Shown here piece by piece: positions 8,655 to 17,366 of a stretch of DNA of 34,610 nucleotides (positions are counted from its first letter, which is position 1; every line of letters begins with the position of its first letter). A model generated the notes under the pieces. That model was not told the DNA's origin and did no database searches. It saw only the letters and a list, made by a program, of their open reading frames with translations. The stretch covers positions 1 through 34,610 of the forward strand of contig JBMYTN010000044.1 of the NCBI GenBank assembly GCA_049604415.1. The letters run 5' to 3'. The DNA is from JBMYTN01 sp049604415 (lineage in GTDB: Bacteria > Pseudomonadota > Alphaproteobacteria > Rhodospirillales > Rhodospirillaceae). A program made the translations under genes and the position numbers.

Positions 8655-8895
8655 AGTGAGGCGAGCCCGCAAAAGTCGAGTAATCGCCTAAAAACCGCAT
8701 AAAAATCAATTCATTGGTTCAAAGGTCGCTATTACATCGACCAAAAATCTATCCCCCCTTAATTGCTGTGCATCCATTCAAATAGCAAAGCATGCAAACC
8801 ATTGATCGAAGCACAAACCTTAATGCAATCTCATAGACATTAGCGAATTTGGTAGTACAATCTCGCCTAAGGTGTGTTGGACTGAGGAGGTGAGA
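8655..8895 (+). other. AT-rich intergenic region
   Basis: This 241-base spacer is clearly richer in A and T than the surrounding genes, with runs such as CTAAAAACCGCATAAAAATC. A weak GGCGA/TCGCC pairing (8661-8694) could end the cyclase transcript. The 3' half contains the promoter listed separately. No gene was found. Confidence 0.5.
8834..8861 (+). promoter_or_regulatory. Sigma70-like promoter for the lipoprotein gene
   Basis: TAGACA (8834-8839, five of six matches to the -35 consensus) is separated by 16 bases from TACAAT (8856-8861, five of six to the -10). The lipoprotein ATG is 35 bases further on, preceded by GAGGAGG. This is the best housekeeping-type promoter visible in the window. 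Confidence 0.55.
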
Positions 8896-9516
8896 ATGGT
8901 GCGCCTTGTTATTCTTTTGTGTGCATGCGTTGTTGCGGGTTGTGTTGCTGCTCCCCCCCAAGTGCACACCTCTGTTTCTGCCTTTGCGGCACCAGAGGCA
9001 GCGATGGCTGGGAAGAGCTTTCATATGGCTCCAATCACAGAAGGCCATAACGACAGCTTGGAATGGGAGCAATATGCCAAGGATGTCAGCGACCTTTTGG
9101 TAGGGTATGGCATGGTGCCTGCCCCAAACTTGGAGGAAGCCGATTTAATCGCCTTTTTTGACTTTACCATCAATGAAGGAGAGGCCATCACCTCAGCCTA
9201 TACCAGACCAAATTTCGGCGTCACCGGTTACAGCGGTGCAACAACCTTTGGCAACACAATGAGGCTGAACCCCACCTATGGGGTGACGGGATACTCTACG
9301 CATCATCGCACCGATATTGTCTATACGCGCCAAGCAAGATTGCTGATCGCAGAAAGACGACAAGAGGAATTGCTGTTTGAATCTAATGTCATCAGCCGCG
9401 GTGGATGTCCGAACTTTGGCGTTGTGGCCCCCTACATTCTCCCGGCCCTCACCCACACATTCCCAGAAGGCGGTAGCACCGTGATCCGCCAAGAAGTTGA
9501 GGCCTTGAGCTGTTAG
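8896..9516 (+). CDS. Putative outer-membrane/periplasmic lipoprotein (DUF4136-like)
   Basis: A 206-residue protein with a lipoprotein signal: MVRLVILLCACVVAGC, lipobox VAGC, acylated Cys expected at residue 16. After the signal, the mature part follows the DUF4136 pattern: a SFHMAPI strand, a region of short helices (WEQYAKDVSDLLVGYGMV), then EADLIAFFDF, and a TDIVYTRQARLLI strand near the middle. A Gly/Tyr-rich insert carries GVTGYS twice. The start is fixed by GAGGAGG five bases upstream of the ATG; an in-frame upstream ATG is rejected. Function is unknown. It has its own promoter and sits in an AT-richer patch. The family call is a resemblance judgement. Confidence 0.7.
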   Translation: MVRLVILLCACVVAGCVAAPPQVHTSVSAFAAPEAAMAGKSFHMAPITEGHNDSLEWEQYAKDVSDLLVGYGMVPAPNLEEADLIAFFDFTINEGEAITSAYTRPNFGVTGYSGATTFGNTMRLNPTYGVTGYSTHHRTDIVYTRQARLLIAERRQEELLFESNVISRGGCPNFGVVAPYILPALTHTFPEGGSTVIRQEVEALSC

Positions 9517-9576
9517 TCTGAGCCAGCGAACCGTTCCCAGGCCGATCTGTTACGATACCAACGATCTTAAACTGGT

Positions 9577-9609
9577 TGAGCAGCCTATGCCTGCGGGCTG
9601 GGCTGCTCA
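9577..9609. repeat. Stable hairpin between convergent genes
   Basis: TGAGCAGCC (9577-9585) pairs perfectly with GGCTGCTCA (9601-9609), with further pairing possible inside the 15-base loop (GCC/GGC). It lies in the 219-base gap between the lipoprotein gene and the convergent heme oxygenase gene and is followed by CTTAAAACG rather than a T-run. It probably marks the 3' end of one or both transcripts. The rest of the gap shows no gene. Confidence 0.55.
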
Positions 9610-9735
9610 GGCCTTAAAACGATTGCCTCGCTGGGCTAGCAAGCTCAACAAGCTGGTGAGATCATGAGAGTAAACGAGGAAGAGGCGATCAGCCCAGTGG
9701 CCGCAGCACTGATCAGTTCATGACACCACAAATGG

Positions 9736-10329
9736 TTAAAGCCACCGCATTAACGCGAAAAACGTCTGGCGGGCCGCATGTGCTGCAAGATCTCTTTGAT
9801 CTGAAGAAACCTGCAAGTCATTTAGGGCCCTTGTGAACGCTGGCCATTTTACAGACGTCTTTTCCTTCCCTGGCGCATAAAATGTGCGGCAGTCCTCGGG
9901 TATCAATCCAGATTTTTCAAGCGCTCGATGGATCAATACGCCGCCCATTTGCGAGCCCTGATAGACGTAAGCTACCCCTAATCCTTCGGCGACCTCTGTT
10001 ACGTTTGGTGAAAAATCACAAATGGTGAGGCTGTCAATATCATCAGCGGTCAAACCCAAACCAAAAAGATCCTGGCTTAAGAACTGCACTCTGCGCGACC
10101 ACGGGACCGGCAGGTTAATCCGTTCAAGCTTGGCTTCTAAGGGCCCCCAAAAACCATACATTTTCTCGGTGAGCTGCCCAAATCGCTGTCTGTCGATGCG
10201 CCCTGTTGCGAGGTCCTGGATTATGGGTACACTTTCGACAGCGCTATGCAGATCGGCTGTTTGGGACTTGATATAGTTGTGGAGCAATCCTGTTTCTCTT
10301 TTCTCGTTGATAGCTTTAGATCTGCACAA
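9736..10329 (-). CDS. Heme oxygenase, biliverdin-forming
   Basis: A soluble heme oxygenase of the bacterial BphO/HmuO type that opens heme to biliverdin, CO and iron. The proximal heme ligand lies in IKSQTADLHSAVE and the distal helix motif GVAYVYQGSQMGG is intact. It is divergent from the bacteriophytochrome gene with only about 35-77 bases between, so it almost certainly supplies the chromophore. The start is uncertain: the longest reading begins with TTG at 10329 (197 residues) but has no ribosome-binding site at a good distance; a second TTG at 10287 (183 residues, just before LHNYIKS) follows AGAGAAACAGGA and would leave more room for promoters. No ATG is available in frame. Confidence 0.9.
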   Translation of the reverse strand: MCRSKAINEKRETGLLHNYIKSQTADLHSAVESVPIIQDLATGRIDRQRFGQLTEKMYGFWGPLEAKLERINLPVPWSRRVQFLSQDLFGLGLTADDIDSLTICDFSPNVTEVAEGLGVAYVYQGSQMGGVLIHRALEKSGLIPEDCRTFYAPGKEKTSVKWPAFTRALNDLQVSSDQRDLAAHAARQTFFALMRWL

Positions 10330-10363
10330 AGAGTTCTGTAATAGTCATTCCTTGGAAACGCCC

Positions 10364-12673
10364 ATGACGGATCGGTCTCTTGAAGATGTCTTGGCCCTGC
10401 CGCAAACGGTCTGTGAATCCGAGCCGATTCACAGGGCTCCTGGCATCCATCCGTCAAGCGCCTTGATCATCATAAAGGCTAACACCCTCGCGGTGGTCTC
10501 CTATAGTGAAAATATTTTAGATCTGCTTGCCCTGGACAATATTGAGCATGGTGCAAGTATAACAAAAACGCTACCTGAGCTCGATATTGAACCAAAAGAC
10601 CTAAACCAAGAACCTTTCGTCCTCCAGAGCTTTATTACGGAACTGGGGCCTGGCAAGAACCGGTTTGGCGTGGTCATTCACCCTGCGGGGCCCCATGCCC
10701 TGGTTGAGCTGTTCCCCCAGGCGCTTGATGACCTCAAAGGGGGCGTCTTGGATGAGGCGTCTGTCAGTGGTCGCCTTTTTGGCGCCGTCCGAAACCTGCG
10801 CAAAACATTTGATCTCCAGAGCCTAGCAAATCTGGCTGCCGAAGAAATAAGACGCATCACCCACTACGATCGCGTTTTGGTCTACCGCTTCGACAAAGAG
10901 GGCCATGGCAGAGTGATCGGGGAAGCTCTCACCCCGGATTGGGATGATAGTTTTATGGGATTTTGTTTCCCTGAATCGGATATTCCGGCGCAAGCGCGGG
11001 CGTTATATTGCCGGAGTGTTCTGCGCTATCTGCCCTATGGAGATTATGAACCGGTCAAATTGGTGCCTGCGCAGGACCCAAGCACCAACAACGCCTTCGA
11101 CATTGGCCTCGCCTGGGGGCGCAGCCAATCCCCGATCCACCTGATGTATCAGAAGAACTTGGGCGTCGATGGTGCGATGTCCATTTCCATCATGGAGGGG
11201 GACAGGCTGTGGGGCTTGGTGGTCTGCCACCATCGCACCCCCCACCCTGTTGCGTTCTCCGCCATGCTGATGGCGCTCAATATCTCTGAAGCGTTTAGCA
11301 TGCAGTATGGCGATGTTGAACATGTGGAAGAAAACCAAGCCCGCCTTGAGCATTCGCGTTTGCATCAGGCCCTGTTGGAGCAAATCTCCGGCTCGGATGA
11401 TTTGTTTGACTCCATCCTAAAGGGTCCGGTGACGCTCGATCAGTTGTTTTATGCCAGCAGCAGTGCGGCCCTTGTGTTCAAAGGCTTTGATGACAAGAAT
11501 GAAGTCCTCACCATCGGAGATGCCCCGCCCAAGGACGCCATCATCGAATATTCCACCTGGATAAAAGCAGAAAAGATCACTCCAACGGCACCAATTCATG
11601 TCACCGACTGCATTTCAGAAGAATACCCCGCGTTTACTGTCCATGCGGAGAAGGCCAGTGGGGTTCTGGTTTGTGCCATTGGAGAAGAATTACAATATTT
11701 GCTGATTTGGTTCAGGCCTGAAATTGTTCAAACCATCACCTGGGGCGGCAATCCCTATGAAAAGGCGGCGGGCACGGACACCCACCCGATTTTGCCGCGC
11801 AAATCTTTCGAGCGGTGGGTCGAAGTCAAACGGAGACATTCCCGTCCCTGGCCAAGCTGGAAATTTGACATTGCCGAAAGCCTGCGCAATGCCTTTAACG
11901 ACGTCATTTTGCGCCAGCTGCGCAGCATCCGTCATTTGAATGAGCAGCTGGCCCACAGCAATCGGATAAAATCTGATTTCCTGGCCAATATGAGCCATGA
12001 ACTAAGGACCCCGCTAAACGCCATTCTTGGGTTTTCGGAAGCCATGAAGTCTGAGGTCTTAGGCGCGCTGGGGAACCCAAAATATCGAGAATACGTCCAG
12101 GACATCAACAATTCCGGACAACAGCTTTTGGGTCTGGTCAATGACATCTTGGACATTTCCGCCCTGAACGTTGAGGAGCTGGCGCTTCAGGAACAAGACT
12201 GCGGCCTGCAAGACATCGTCACCGCCGTCCTGCGGCTGGTCAAAGGGCGGGCTGAGTCCGGGCAGGTGCGCTTAAACACCGACATCATCGACAGCCAGAT
12301 CGTTCTCAAAGTCGATGTCATGCGGACAAAAAAGATACTGACCAACCTGCTAATCAATGCCATCAAATTTACCCCCGCCAAAGGACAGGTCGATTTGACC
12401 GGTTTCTTCGATGCGGAGGGCAACTATATCGTCCAAATCACCGACACTGGCATCGGCATGGACAAGCAAGACCTGTCCAAAGCCCTGCAAGCCTTTGGCA
12501 AGGTGGAAGACAACAAGTATATCCCCAATGAAGGCAGCGGCCTTGGGCTTCCTTTGACCAAAGCGTTTGTCGAGCTGCATGGCGGCACCCTGACCCTGGC
12601 AAGCACCAAAGGGCAGGGCACAAAAGTGACGGTCCGCATCCCCAAGGAACGGGTTGTAAGCTCGGAAGCCTGA
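10364..12673 (+). CDS. Bacteriophytochrome sensor histidine kinase
   Basis: A 769-residue red/far-red photoreceptor kinase with PAS-GAF-PHY-HisKA-HATPase order. Cys17 (TVCESEPIH) is the expected biliverdin attachment site. In the GAF domain YRFDKEGHG, PESDIPAQAR (Asp206), SPIH (His259) and VVCHH (His289-290) match chromophore-pocket residues. The PHY tongue motif PRKSF is at 478-482. The kinase has MSHELRTPLN (His545), NLLINAIKFTP, DTGIGM and GSGLGLPL. The usual N-terminal IPGxIQPHG is changed to RAPGIHPSSA. The ATG at 10364 is chosen over an upstream ATG (10277) because the longer reading would run through the heme oxygenase start; its GGA is weak. No response regulator gene is adjacent. It ends 14 bases from the convergent RND gene. 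Confidence 0.93.
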   Translation: MTDRSLEDVLALPQTVCESEPIHRAPGIHPSSALIIIKANTLAVVSYSENILDLLALDNIEHGASITKTLPELDIEPKDLNQEPFVLQSFITELGPGKNRFGVVIHPAGPHALVELFPQALDDLKGGVLDEASVSGRLFGAVRNLRKTFDLQSLANLAAEEIRRITHYDRVLVYRFDKEGHGRVIGEALTPDWDDSFMGFCFPESDIPAQARALYCRSVLRYLPYGDYEPVKLVPAQDPSTNNAFDIGLAWGRSQSPIHLMYQKNLGVDGAMSISIMEGDRLWGLVVCHHRTPHPVAFSAMLMALNISEAFSMQYGDVEHVEENQARLEHSRLHQALLEQISGSDDLFDSILKGPVTLDQLFYASSSAALVFKGFDDKNEVLTIGDAPPKDAIIEYSTWIKAEKITPTAPIHVTDCISEEYPAFTVHAEKASGVLVCAIGEELQYLLIWFRPEIVQTITWGGNPYEKAAGTDTHPILPRKSFERWVEVKRRHSRPWPSWKFDIAESLRNAFNDVILRQLRSIRHLNEQLAHSNRIKSDFLANMSHELRTPLNAILGFSEAMKSEVLGALGNPKYREYVQDINNSGQQLLGLVNDILDISALNVEELALQEQDCGLQDIVTAVLRLVKGRAESGQVRLNTDIIDSQIVLKVDVMRTKKILTNLLINAIKFTPAKGQVDLTGFFDAEGNYIVQITDTGIGMDKQDLSKALQAFGKVEDNKYIPNEGSGLGLPLTKAFVELHGGTLTLASTKGQGTKVTVRIPKERVVSSEA

Positions 12674-12687
12674 GTCCGTTGGAAGGT

Positions 12688-15600
12688 CTAGGCTGGTTGA
12701 GCCGGTTGTGAGGCCTCCACCGCAGACATGCCTTGGCGCATGGCTTGGCGCTCGGCTTTCCGAGCCTTGCGGCCATTGCGCCAATTGCGGGCCCGGACCC
12801 GCAGCATCAACAGGCTCGGCGTGACCACCAAGGTCAGTACGGTGGAGAAGATCAACCCGGAAACCACCGCAATGGCCAATTGCGCCCACCACATCATCGA
12901 CGGCGCGCCGACGGTGACATGGCGGTTGATGAAATCGATGTTTAAGGAAAACACCATCGGCAACAGGCCCAGTGCGGTGGTGATGGTGGTCAGCATCACC
13001 GGGCGCAAACGCTGCACCCCGGTGCGCAGGATCGCCTCGCGCGGGTCTTTGATCTGCTTGGCCAAATTGTCATAGGTATCGATCAGGACAATGTTGTTGT
13101 TGACCACGATCCCGGCCAAAGAGATCACCCCAACCCCGGACATGATGATGCCGAAGGGTTGCCCGGCGATCAGCAGGCCGAGGAACACGCCAATGGTCGA
13201 CATGATCACCGCCGTCAAGATCAGGAAGGCGGAATAGAAGCTGTTGAACTGGGTCACCAGGATCACCGCCATCACGAACAAGGCGGCGGTGAAGGCGACC
13301 ATCAAAAACTCCATCGACTTTTTCTGTTCCTCATCCTCGCCCTTAAACGCGATTTGCACCTCGCCCGGGGCCGGATTGTCCGCCAGCCAGGCTTTCAGCG
13401 CCGTCACCTGAGTATCGGGCAACAATCCATCGGCGACATTGGCCTTGATGGTCATGGCCCGTTTGCCATCAACCCGGGTCAAATCACCGACCTTGGGCGA
13501 GGCAACCCGGGAGACGAAGCCATCCACCGGCACTTGGCCGTCATCGGTGGTGATGCTCAGGCGGTCGAGCTGGTTAAGGGAGCGATAGGGCTCCGTATAG
13601 CGCAGCACGATGTCGACCTCGTCATCGGCTTCCGGCGGCCGATAAGAGGTCACCTTCAGACCATTGGTCACCAGCTGCACCAGATCCCCGACAGCAGATA
13701 TATCCCCACCAAATTTCGCTGCCTGGGCCCGGTCAACCTCCAGCCGCCATTCAATCCCAGGGATCGGACGGCCATCCTCAATATCCGTAAAGCCGCCAAT
13801 CTGCTCCAGACCGCCCAGCACATGATTGATCGCAGGCTCGATGACATCGGGGTTTCGGGCGCTGATCTGCACTTGGACCGGCTTGCCCGTCGGCGGCCCA
13901 GCCTCAGGCTCCGCCGGTTCGATGCGAATGCCCGCCAGATGGGCGGTGCGCTGGCGGATGGTTTCTAAGATCTCCTTGGAGGACGGTCGAACCTCCCAAT
14001 CCGCATAGGTCAGGGAGACCGTGCCGACAATATCCTCGGCCTGGTCATCGGGCGCGCGCAGAAAGGAGCGGCCATAAACCGTCTCGACCCCGTCCAGACC
14101 GATCACCAGTTGCTCGACCTCCTGGACCAGGGCGTCCTTTTCTTCGATGGACAGATTGCCCCGGGCATGGACATGGACGAAGGCTTGCTCCGGCTCCACA
14201 TAGGGGAAGAATTCCACCCCTTTGCCCAGTGCGCCATAGAGCAACTGCGAGCTGACCAGCAGGGCCAGGGCGATGCCCATCACCTTCAAGGGATGAGAGA
14301 GGGCCAGGGACAACAGCCGGGCATACCGCCCGGTCAGACCCTTAATGGCGGTGATATCGCCCTTCTCTCCCGCAGCAAGGGCCTTCATGGTTTCCGGATC
14401 ATGATTGCCGGGCTTGCCGATCTTGGCCCCGAGCACCGGCACGAACAGCAAGGCCATCAAAAGCGAGGCCGACAGGGTCGCCAGCAAGGTGATCGGCATA
14501 TATTTCATGAACTCGCCAACCACACCGGTCCAGAACAACAGCGGCATAAAAGCCGCCAGGGTGGTTGCCGTGGAGGCGATCACCGGCCAGGCCATCCGTT
14601 TGGCCGCAATCAGATAGGCTTCGCGGCGGTGCAGGCCCTCCTGCATTTTCCGGTCCGCCAACTCGGTCACCACAATGGCGCCATCGACCAGCATGCCGAC
14701 TGCCAGGATCAGGGAGAACAACACAACAATATTGACGGTCAGACCCATGCCATAGAGCACGGTGATCGCCAGCAGGAAGGAGCCGGGAATGGCCATGCCT
14801 ACCAGCAGCCCAGAGCGCAGGCCCAGCGCAGCGACAACCACGACCATCACCAGCAAAATCGCCGCGATCACACTGTTCTGCAGATCGAACAGCATGTTGG
14901 AGATTTCCTTGGACTGGTCCTGGGTGAACACCACCTCGATGCCCGGCGGCCAATAGGGCTGCTCGGCGGCGACCAAGGCCCGCACGGCGGCCACGGTGTC
15001 GATCACATTCTCCCCGGTGCGCTTTTTGACCTCCAGAGACACTGCCGGCCGGCCATCCACCCGGGCAAAGCCCTCGGACTCCTTAAAGGTCGAGCGAACC
15101 TCGGCCACATCGCCAACGGTGACCACCGCGTCGCCGGAAACTTTGACCGGCTGGTCGAGAATATCGCCCATGGTCTCATAAACCCCGGGGACTTTGATGG
15201 AGAACCGGCCCTGCCCAGTGTCCAAAGCCCCTGCCGCGACCAATTGGTTGGAGCGGTCTACAAGGCCGAGCACATCGGCTGAGATCAGGCCATAGCTTTC
15301 CGCCAGCACCGGATCGGCGATGATTTCGACCTGCTCTTCCCGGTCGCCGCCAATATCGACCTCCAACACCGTCGGGATGGTTTCCAGGCGGTCGCGTAAG
15401 CCCCGGGCCAGACGGACCAGGCTGCGCTCGGGAACATCCCCGGACAGCAGAATGGAGATGATCGGGAACAGGCTGAAGTTGACTTCATTGACGGTCGGCT
15501 CATCGGCCTCCGCCGGTAAATCGCTTTTGGCGATGTCGACCTTTTGGATCACGTCGGCTTTGGCCTTGTCGGCGTCAAACCCGGCCTCGAACTCCAAAAT

Positions 15601-15873
15601 CACATTGCCGCCGCTTTGATAGGCCGTCGAGCGCATCTCCTTGATGCCCTCCACCGATTTCAGCTCCTGCTCCATGGGACGGATCAGCAGCCGCTCGGAA
15701 TCCTCCGGCGAAATGCCCTGGAAATGCATCGAGACATAGATCACCGGGATCGGGATATCCGGCGCGCTTTCCTTGGGCACGACCAGGAAGGCATAGCTGC
15801 CCACCAACAGCACCAGCACCAGCATGGACAATACCGTCCGCGACCGGTGCAGACCGGCATCAATCAGGCTCAT
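12688..15873 (-). CDS. RND efflux permease (AcrB/HAE family)
   Basis: A 1061-residue inner-membrane proton-driven exporter of normal length for the family, with an N-terminal transmembrane helix (VLSMLVLVLLVGSYAFLVV), two large periplasmic loops and two blocks of six helices. The first loop starts with PVIYVSMHFQGISPEDSERLLIRPMEQELK, and the second block contains GVISLAGIVVNNNIVLID. In helix 4 the proton-relay pair reads VDG (Asp397-Gly398) where AcrB has two aspartates; this single-Asp form is common in related RND subfamilies. Substrate cannot be told from sequence. Its start overlaps the stop of the fusion protein gene by four bases (ATGA), so the two are translationally coupled. No TolC-type channel gene is nearby. 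Confidence 0.95.
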   Translation of the reverse strand: MSLIDAGLHRSRTVLSMLVLVLLVGSYAFLVVPKESAPDIPIPVIYVSMHFQGISPEDSERLLIRPMEQELKSVEGIKEMRSTAYQSGGNVILEFEAGFDADKAKADVIQKVDIAKSDLPAEADEPTVNEVNFSLFPIISILLSGDVPERSLVRLARGLRDRLETIPTVLEVDIGGDREEQVEIIADPVLAESYGLISADVLGLVDRSNQLVAAGALDTGQGRFSIKVPGVYETMGDILDQPVKVSGDAVVTVGDVAEVRSTFKESEGFARVDGRPAVSLEVKKRTGENVIDTVAAVRALVAAEQPYWPPGIEVVFTQDQSKEISNMLFDLQNSVIAAILLVMVVVVAALGLRSGLLVGMAIPGSFLLAITVLYGMGLTVNIVVLFSLILAVGMLVDGAIVVTELADRKMQEGLHRREAYLIAAKRMAWPVIASTATTLAAFMPLLFWTGVVGEFMKYMPITLLATLSASLLMALLFVPVLGAKIGKPGNHDPETMKALAAGEKGDITAIKGLTGRYARLLSLALSHPLKVMGIALALLVSSQLLYGALGKGVEFFPYVEPEQAFVHVHARGNLSIEEKDALVQEVEQLVIGLDGVETVYGRSFLRAPDDQAEDIVGTVSLTYADWEVRPSSKEILETIRQRTAHLAGIRIEPAEPEAGPPTGKPVQVQISARNPDVIEPAINHVLGGLEQIGGFTDIEDGRPIPGIEWRLEVDRAQAAKFGGDISAVGDLVQLVTNGLKVTSYRPPEADDEVDIVLRYTEPYRSLNQLDRLSITTDDGQVPVDGFVSRVASPKVGDLTRVDGKRAMTIKANVADGLLPDTQVTALKAWLADNPAPGEVQIAFKGEDEEQKKSMEFLMVAFTAALFVMAVILVTQFNSFYSAFLILTAVIMSTIGVFLGLLIAGQPFGIIMSGVGVISLAGIVVNNNIVLIDTYDNLAKQIKDPREAILRTGVQRLRPVMLTTITTALGLLPMVFSLNIDFINRHVTVGAPSMMWWAQLAIAVVSGLIFSTVLTLVVTPSLLMLRVRARNWRNGRKARKAERQAMRQGMSAVEASQPAQPA

Positions 15874-17072
15874 TGCGCCGCTCCTGCCGCATCCGTGTCG
15901 GGCTCTGCGGCTATCTGGGCTGACAGCGCTTCAATCTCGGCCTCGGTCAGGGGCGCAACCTGTTGGCCCTCGGTGACAAAGGCATGGCCGACGGTGATGA
16001 CCCGGGCGGTTTCCGGCAGGCCATCGACCCAGACCCCCTGGCTGGCATCGCCACGCGGAATGGCGGGGAAGAAATGCACAATGTCCGCATCATCGACGGT
16101 CATAATCCCGACCTGGCCATCATTGCTGAGGGTCAAGGCCGCCGGAGAGAGCAAATGGGCCCGCGAGGACCCGATATCGATCCGCAGCTCCGCCGTCATC
16201 CCGGCCATCACCTGGCCTTCCGGCGCGCTCTCCGGATTGGGCACCTCCAGCTCGACCTGGAAGGTCCGGGTCACAGGATCGGTCTGGGTCGAGACATAGG
16301 TGATCCGACCGGACAGCTCCCGGCCATCCAGCAGAACCGCCGTTCCTTTCTGACCCCATTTCAGCCGCGCTGCCGTGCGCTCGCTGACATTGGCCAGGAT
16401 GCGCAAGGGATCGAGATCAACAATGGTGGCGACCTCATCGCCCACAGACAAATAGTCACCCAGCTCCACATAGCGGTCTTCCAACCGCCCATTGAACGGA
16501 GCGCTGATCACGGTGTGCTCCAGATCCAGGGTCTGCTCGGTCAGATCCGCCAGGGCCTCGTCCAGATTGGACCGGGCCTCGGCCTCGGAGACGCGGGAGG
16601 CAAAATTGCGCGCGGCCAATTGGCTGGCTGCGTTGAACTCCATTTGGCGCTGCTCGACCAGGGTTTGGGCGCGGGCCACCCGGGCCGGACGATCGCCCTC
16701 CTCCAGGATCGCCATGGCGGCACCGGCTTCGACCATGGCGCCGCGCGCCACCGGGACCGCCTGCACCCGGCCATTGGTCTGCGCCCGCAAGGCCACGGAG
16801 CGCATTTCATGGGTCCGGCCCAGGACAACAATGGACTCGGCCCGATCCTGGGCGACGGAATTCACAATCCGCACCTGGGTCAAATCGGCGGGCTCTTCCG
16901 GCCCGGCGGAGGACGCAGCGGGAGCAGCATTGGCGGTGTTGGGGTCAGCGTCAGCGCTGGCCTCGGCACCATCCGCTGTTGTCGCAGCATCCGATGGGAA
17001 CAGCTCGCCCGAGCCGATCCACCCCACGGTCACCACAACAATCCCGACGGCAATCCACCAGGAGCTCTTCAT
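15870..17072 (-). CDS. RND efflux periplasmic adaptor (membrane fusion protein)
   Basis: A 400-residue adaptor linking the RND permease to an outer-membrane channel. Residues about 5-25 form one membrane anchor (WWIAVGIVVVTVGWIG), followed by an Ala/Asp-rich low-complexity linker (about 30-65). The lipoyl half-motif VALRAQTNGRVQAV, a helical hairpin (VARAQTLVEQRQMEF ... EALADLTEQ), the second half-motif TVISAPFNGRLEDRYVELGDYL and the beta-barrel section TQTDPVTRTFQVELEV follow in order. The start at 17072 is chosen because AGGAG (17080-17084) precedes it at good spacing; a 26-residue longer reading lacks one. It is first in a two-gene operon with the permease. Confidence 0.93.
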   Translation of the reverse strand: MKSSWWIAVGIVVVTVGWIGSGELFPSDAATTADGAEASADADPNTANAAPAASSAGPEEPADLTQVRIVNSVAQDRAESIVVLGRTHEMRSVALRAQTNGRVQAVPVARGAMVEAGAAMAILEEGDRPARVARAQTLVEQRQMEFNAASQLAARNFASRVSEAEARSNLDEALADLTEQTLDLEHTVISAPFNGRLEDRYVELGDYLSVGDEVATIVDLDPLRILANVSERTAARLKWGQKGTAVLLDGRELSGRITYVSTQTDPVTRTFQVELEVPNPESAPEGQVMAGMTAELRIDIGSSRAHLLSPAALTLSNDGQVGIMTVDDADIVHFFPAIPRGDASQGVWVDGLPETARVITVGHAFVTEGQQVAPLTEAEIEALSAQIAAEPDTDAAGAAQ

Positions 17073-17366
17073 CCCACTTCTCCTCGCCCCAACGCGTAGC
17101 AGCCCGATCCTGGGAGGTCTTCCCACAGACGGACTTATCCTCAAAAACATTGTTTGTTTTGATGTTGTGTTCTTAGGGGCAAAGTCAGGCAGAAATCGGG
17201 CAGGGTTTGATAAAAATTGTCCGCATTGCCGCTTTTGGTCGCGATTTCCGCGCTGATTGTGGCGATCTGGTCACGAGTGCCGTGCCCGATTGATCATTGT
17301 CCGAGGCGAGGACCTGCTCCATAGTGCCCGCCGTTGATTTTTATCAAGAGTCGAAAGCCGTTAGCC
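17073..17366. other. Divergent promoter region between RND operon and hydrolase
   Basis: This 294-base spacer separates two divergent genes and must hold promoters for both. It contains the AT-rich stretch around 17146-17172 (AAAACATTGTTTGTTTTGATG) and another at 17208-17220. No TetR- or MarR-type regulator gene is adjacent, which is unusual beside an RND pair. I could not pick convincing -35/-10 pairs on either strand. Confidence 0.35.

Noticed and set aside
9664..9723. 19-codon frame between the lipoprotein and heme oxygenase genes
   Set aside because: Although it begins ATG and ends TGA, nothing supports translation and it lies in a convergent spacer.
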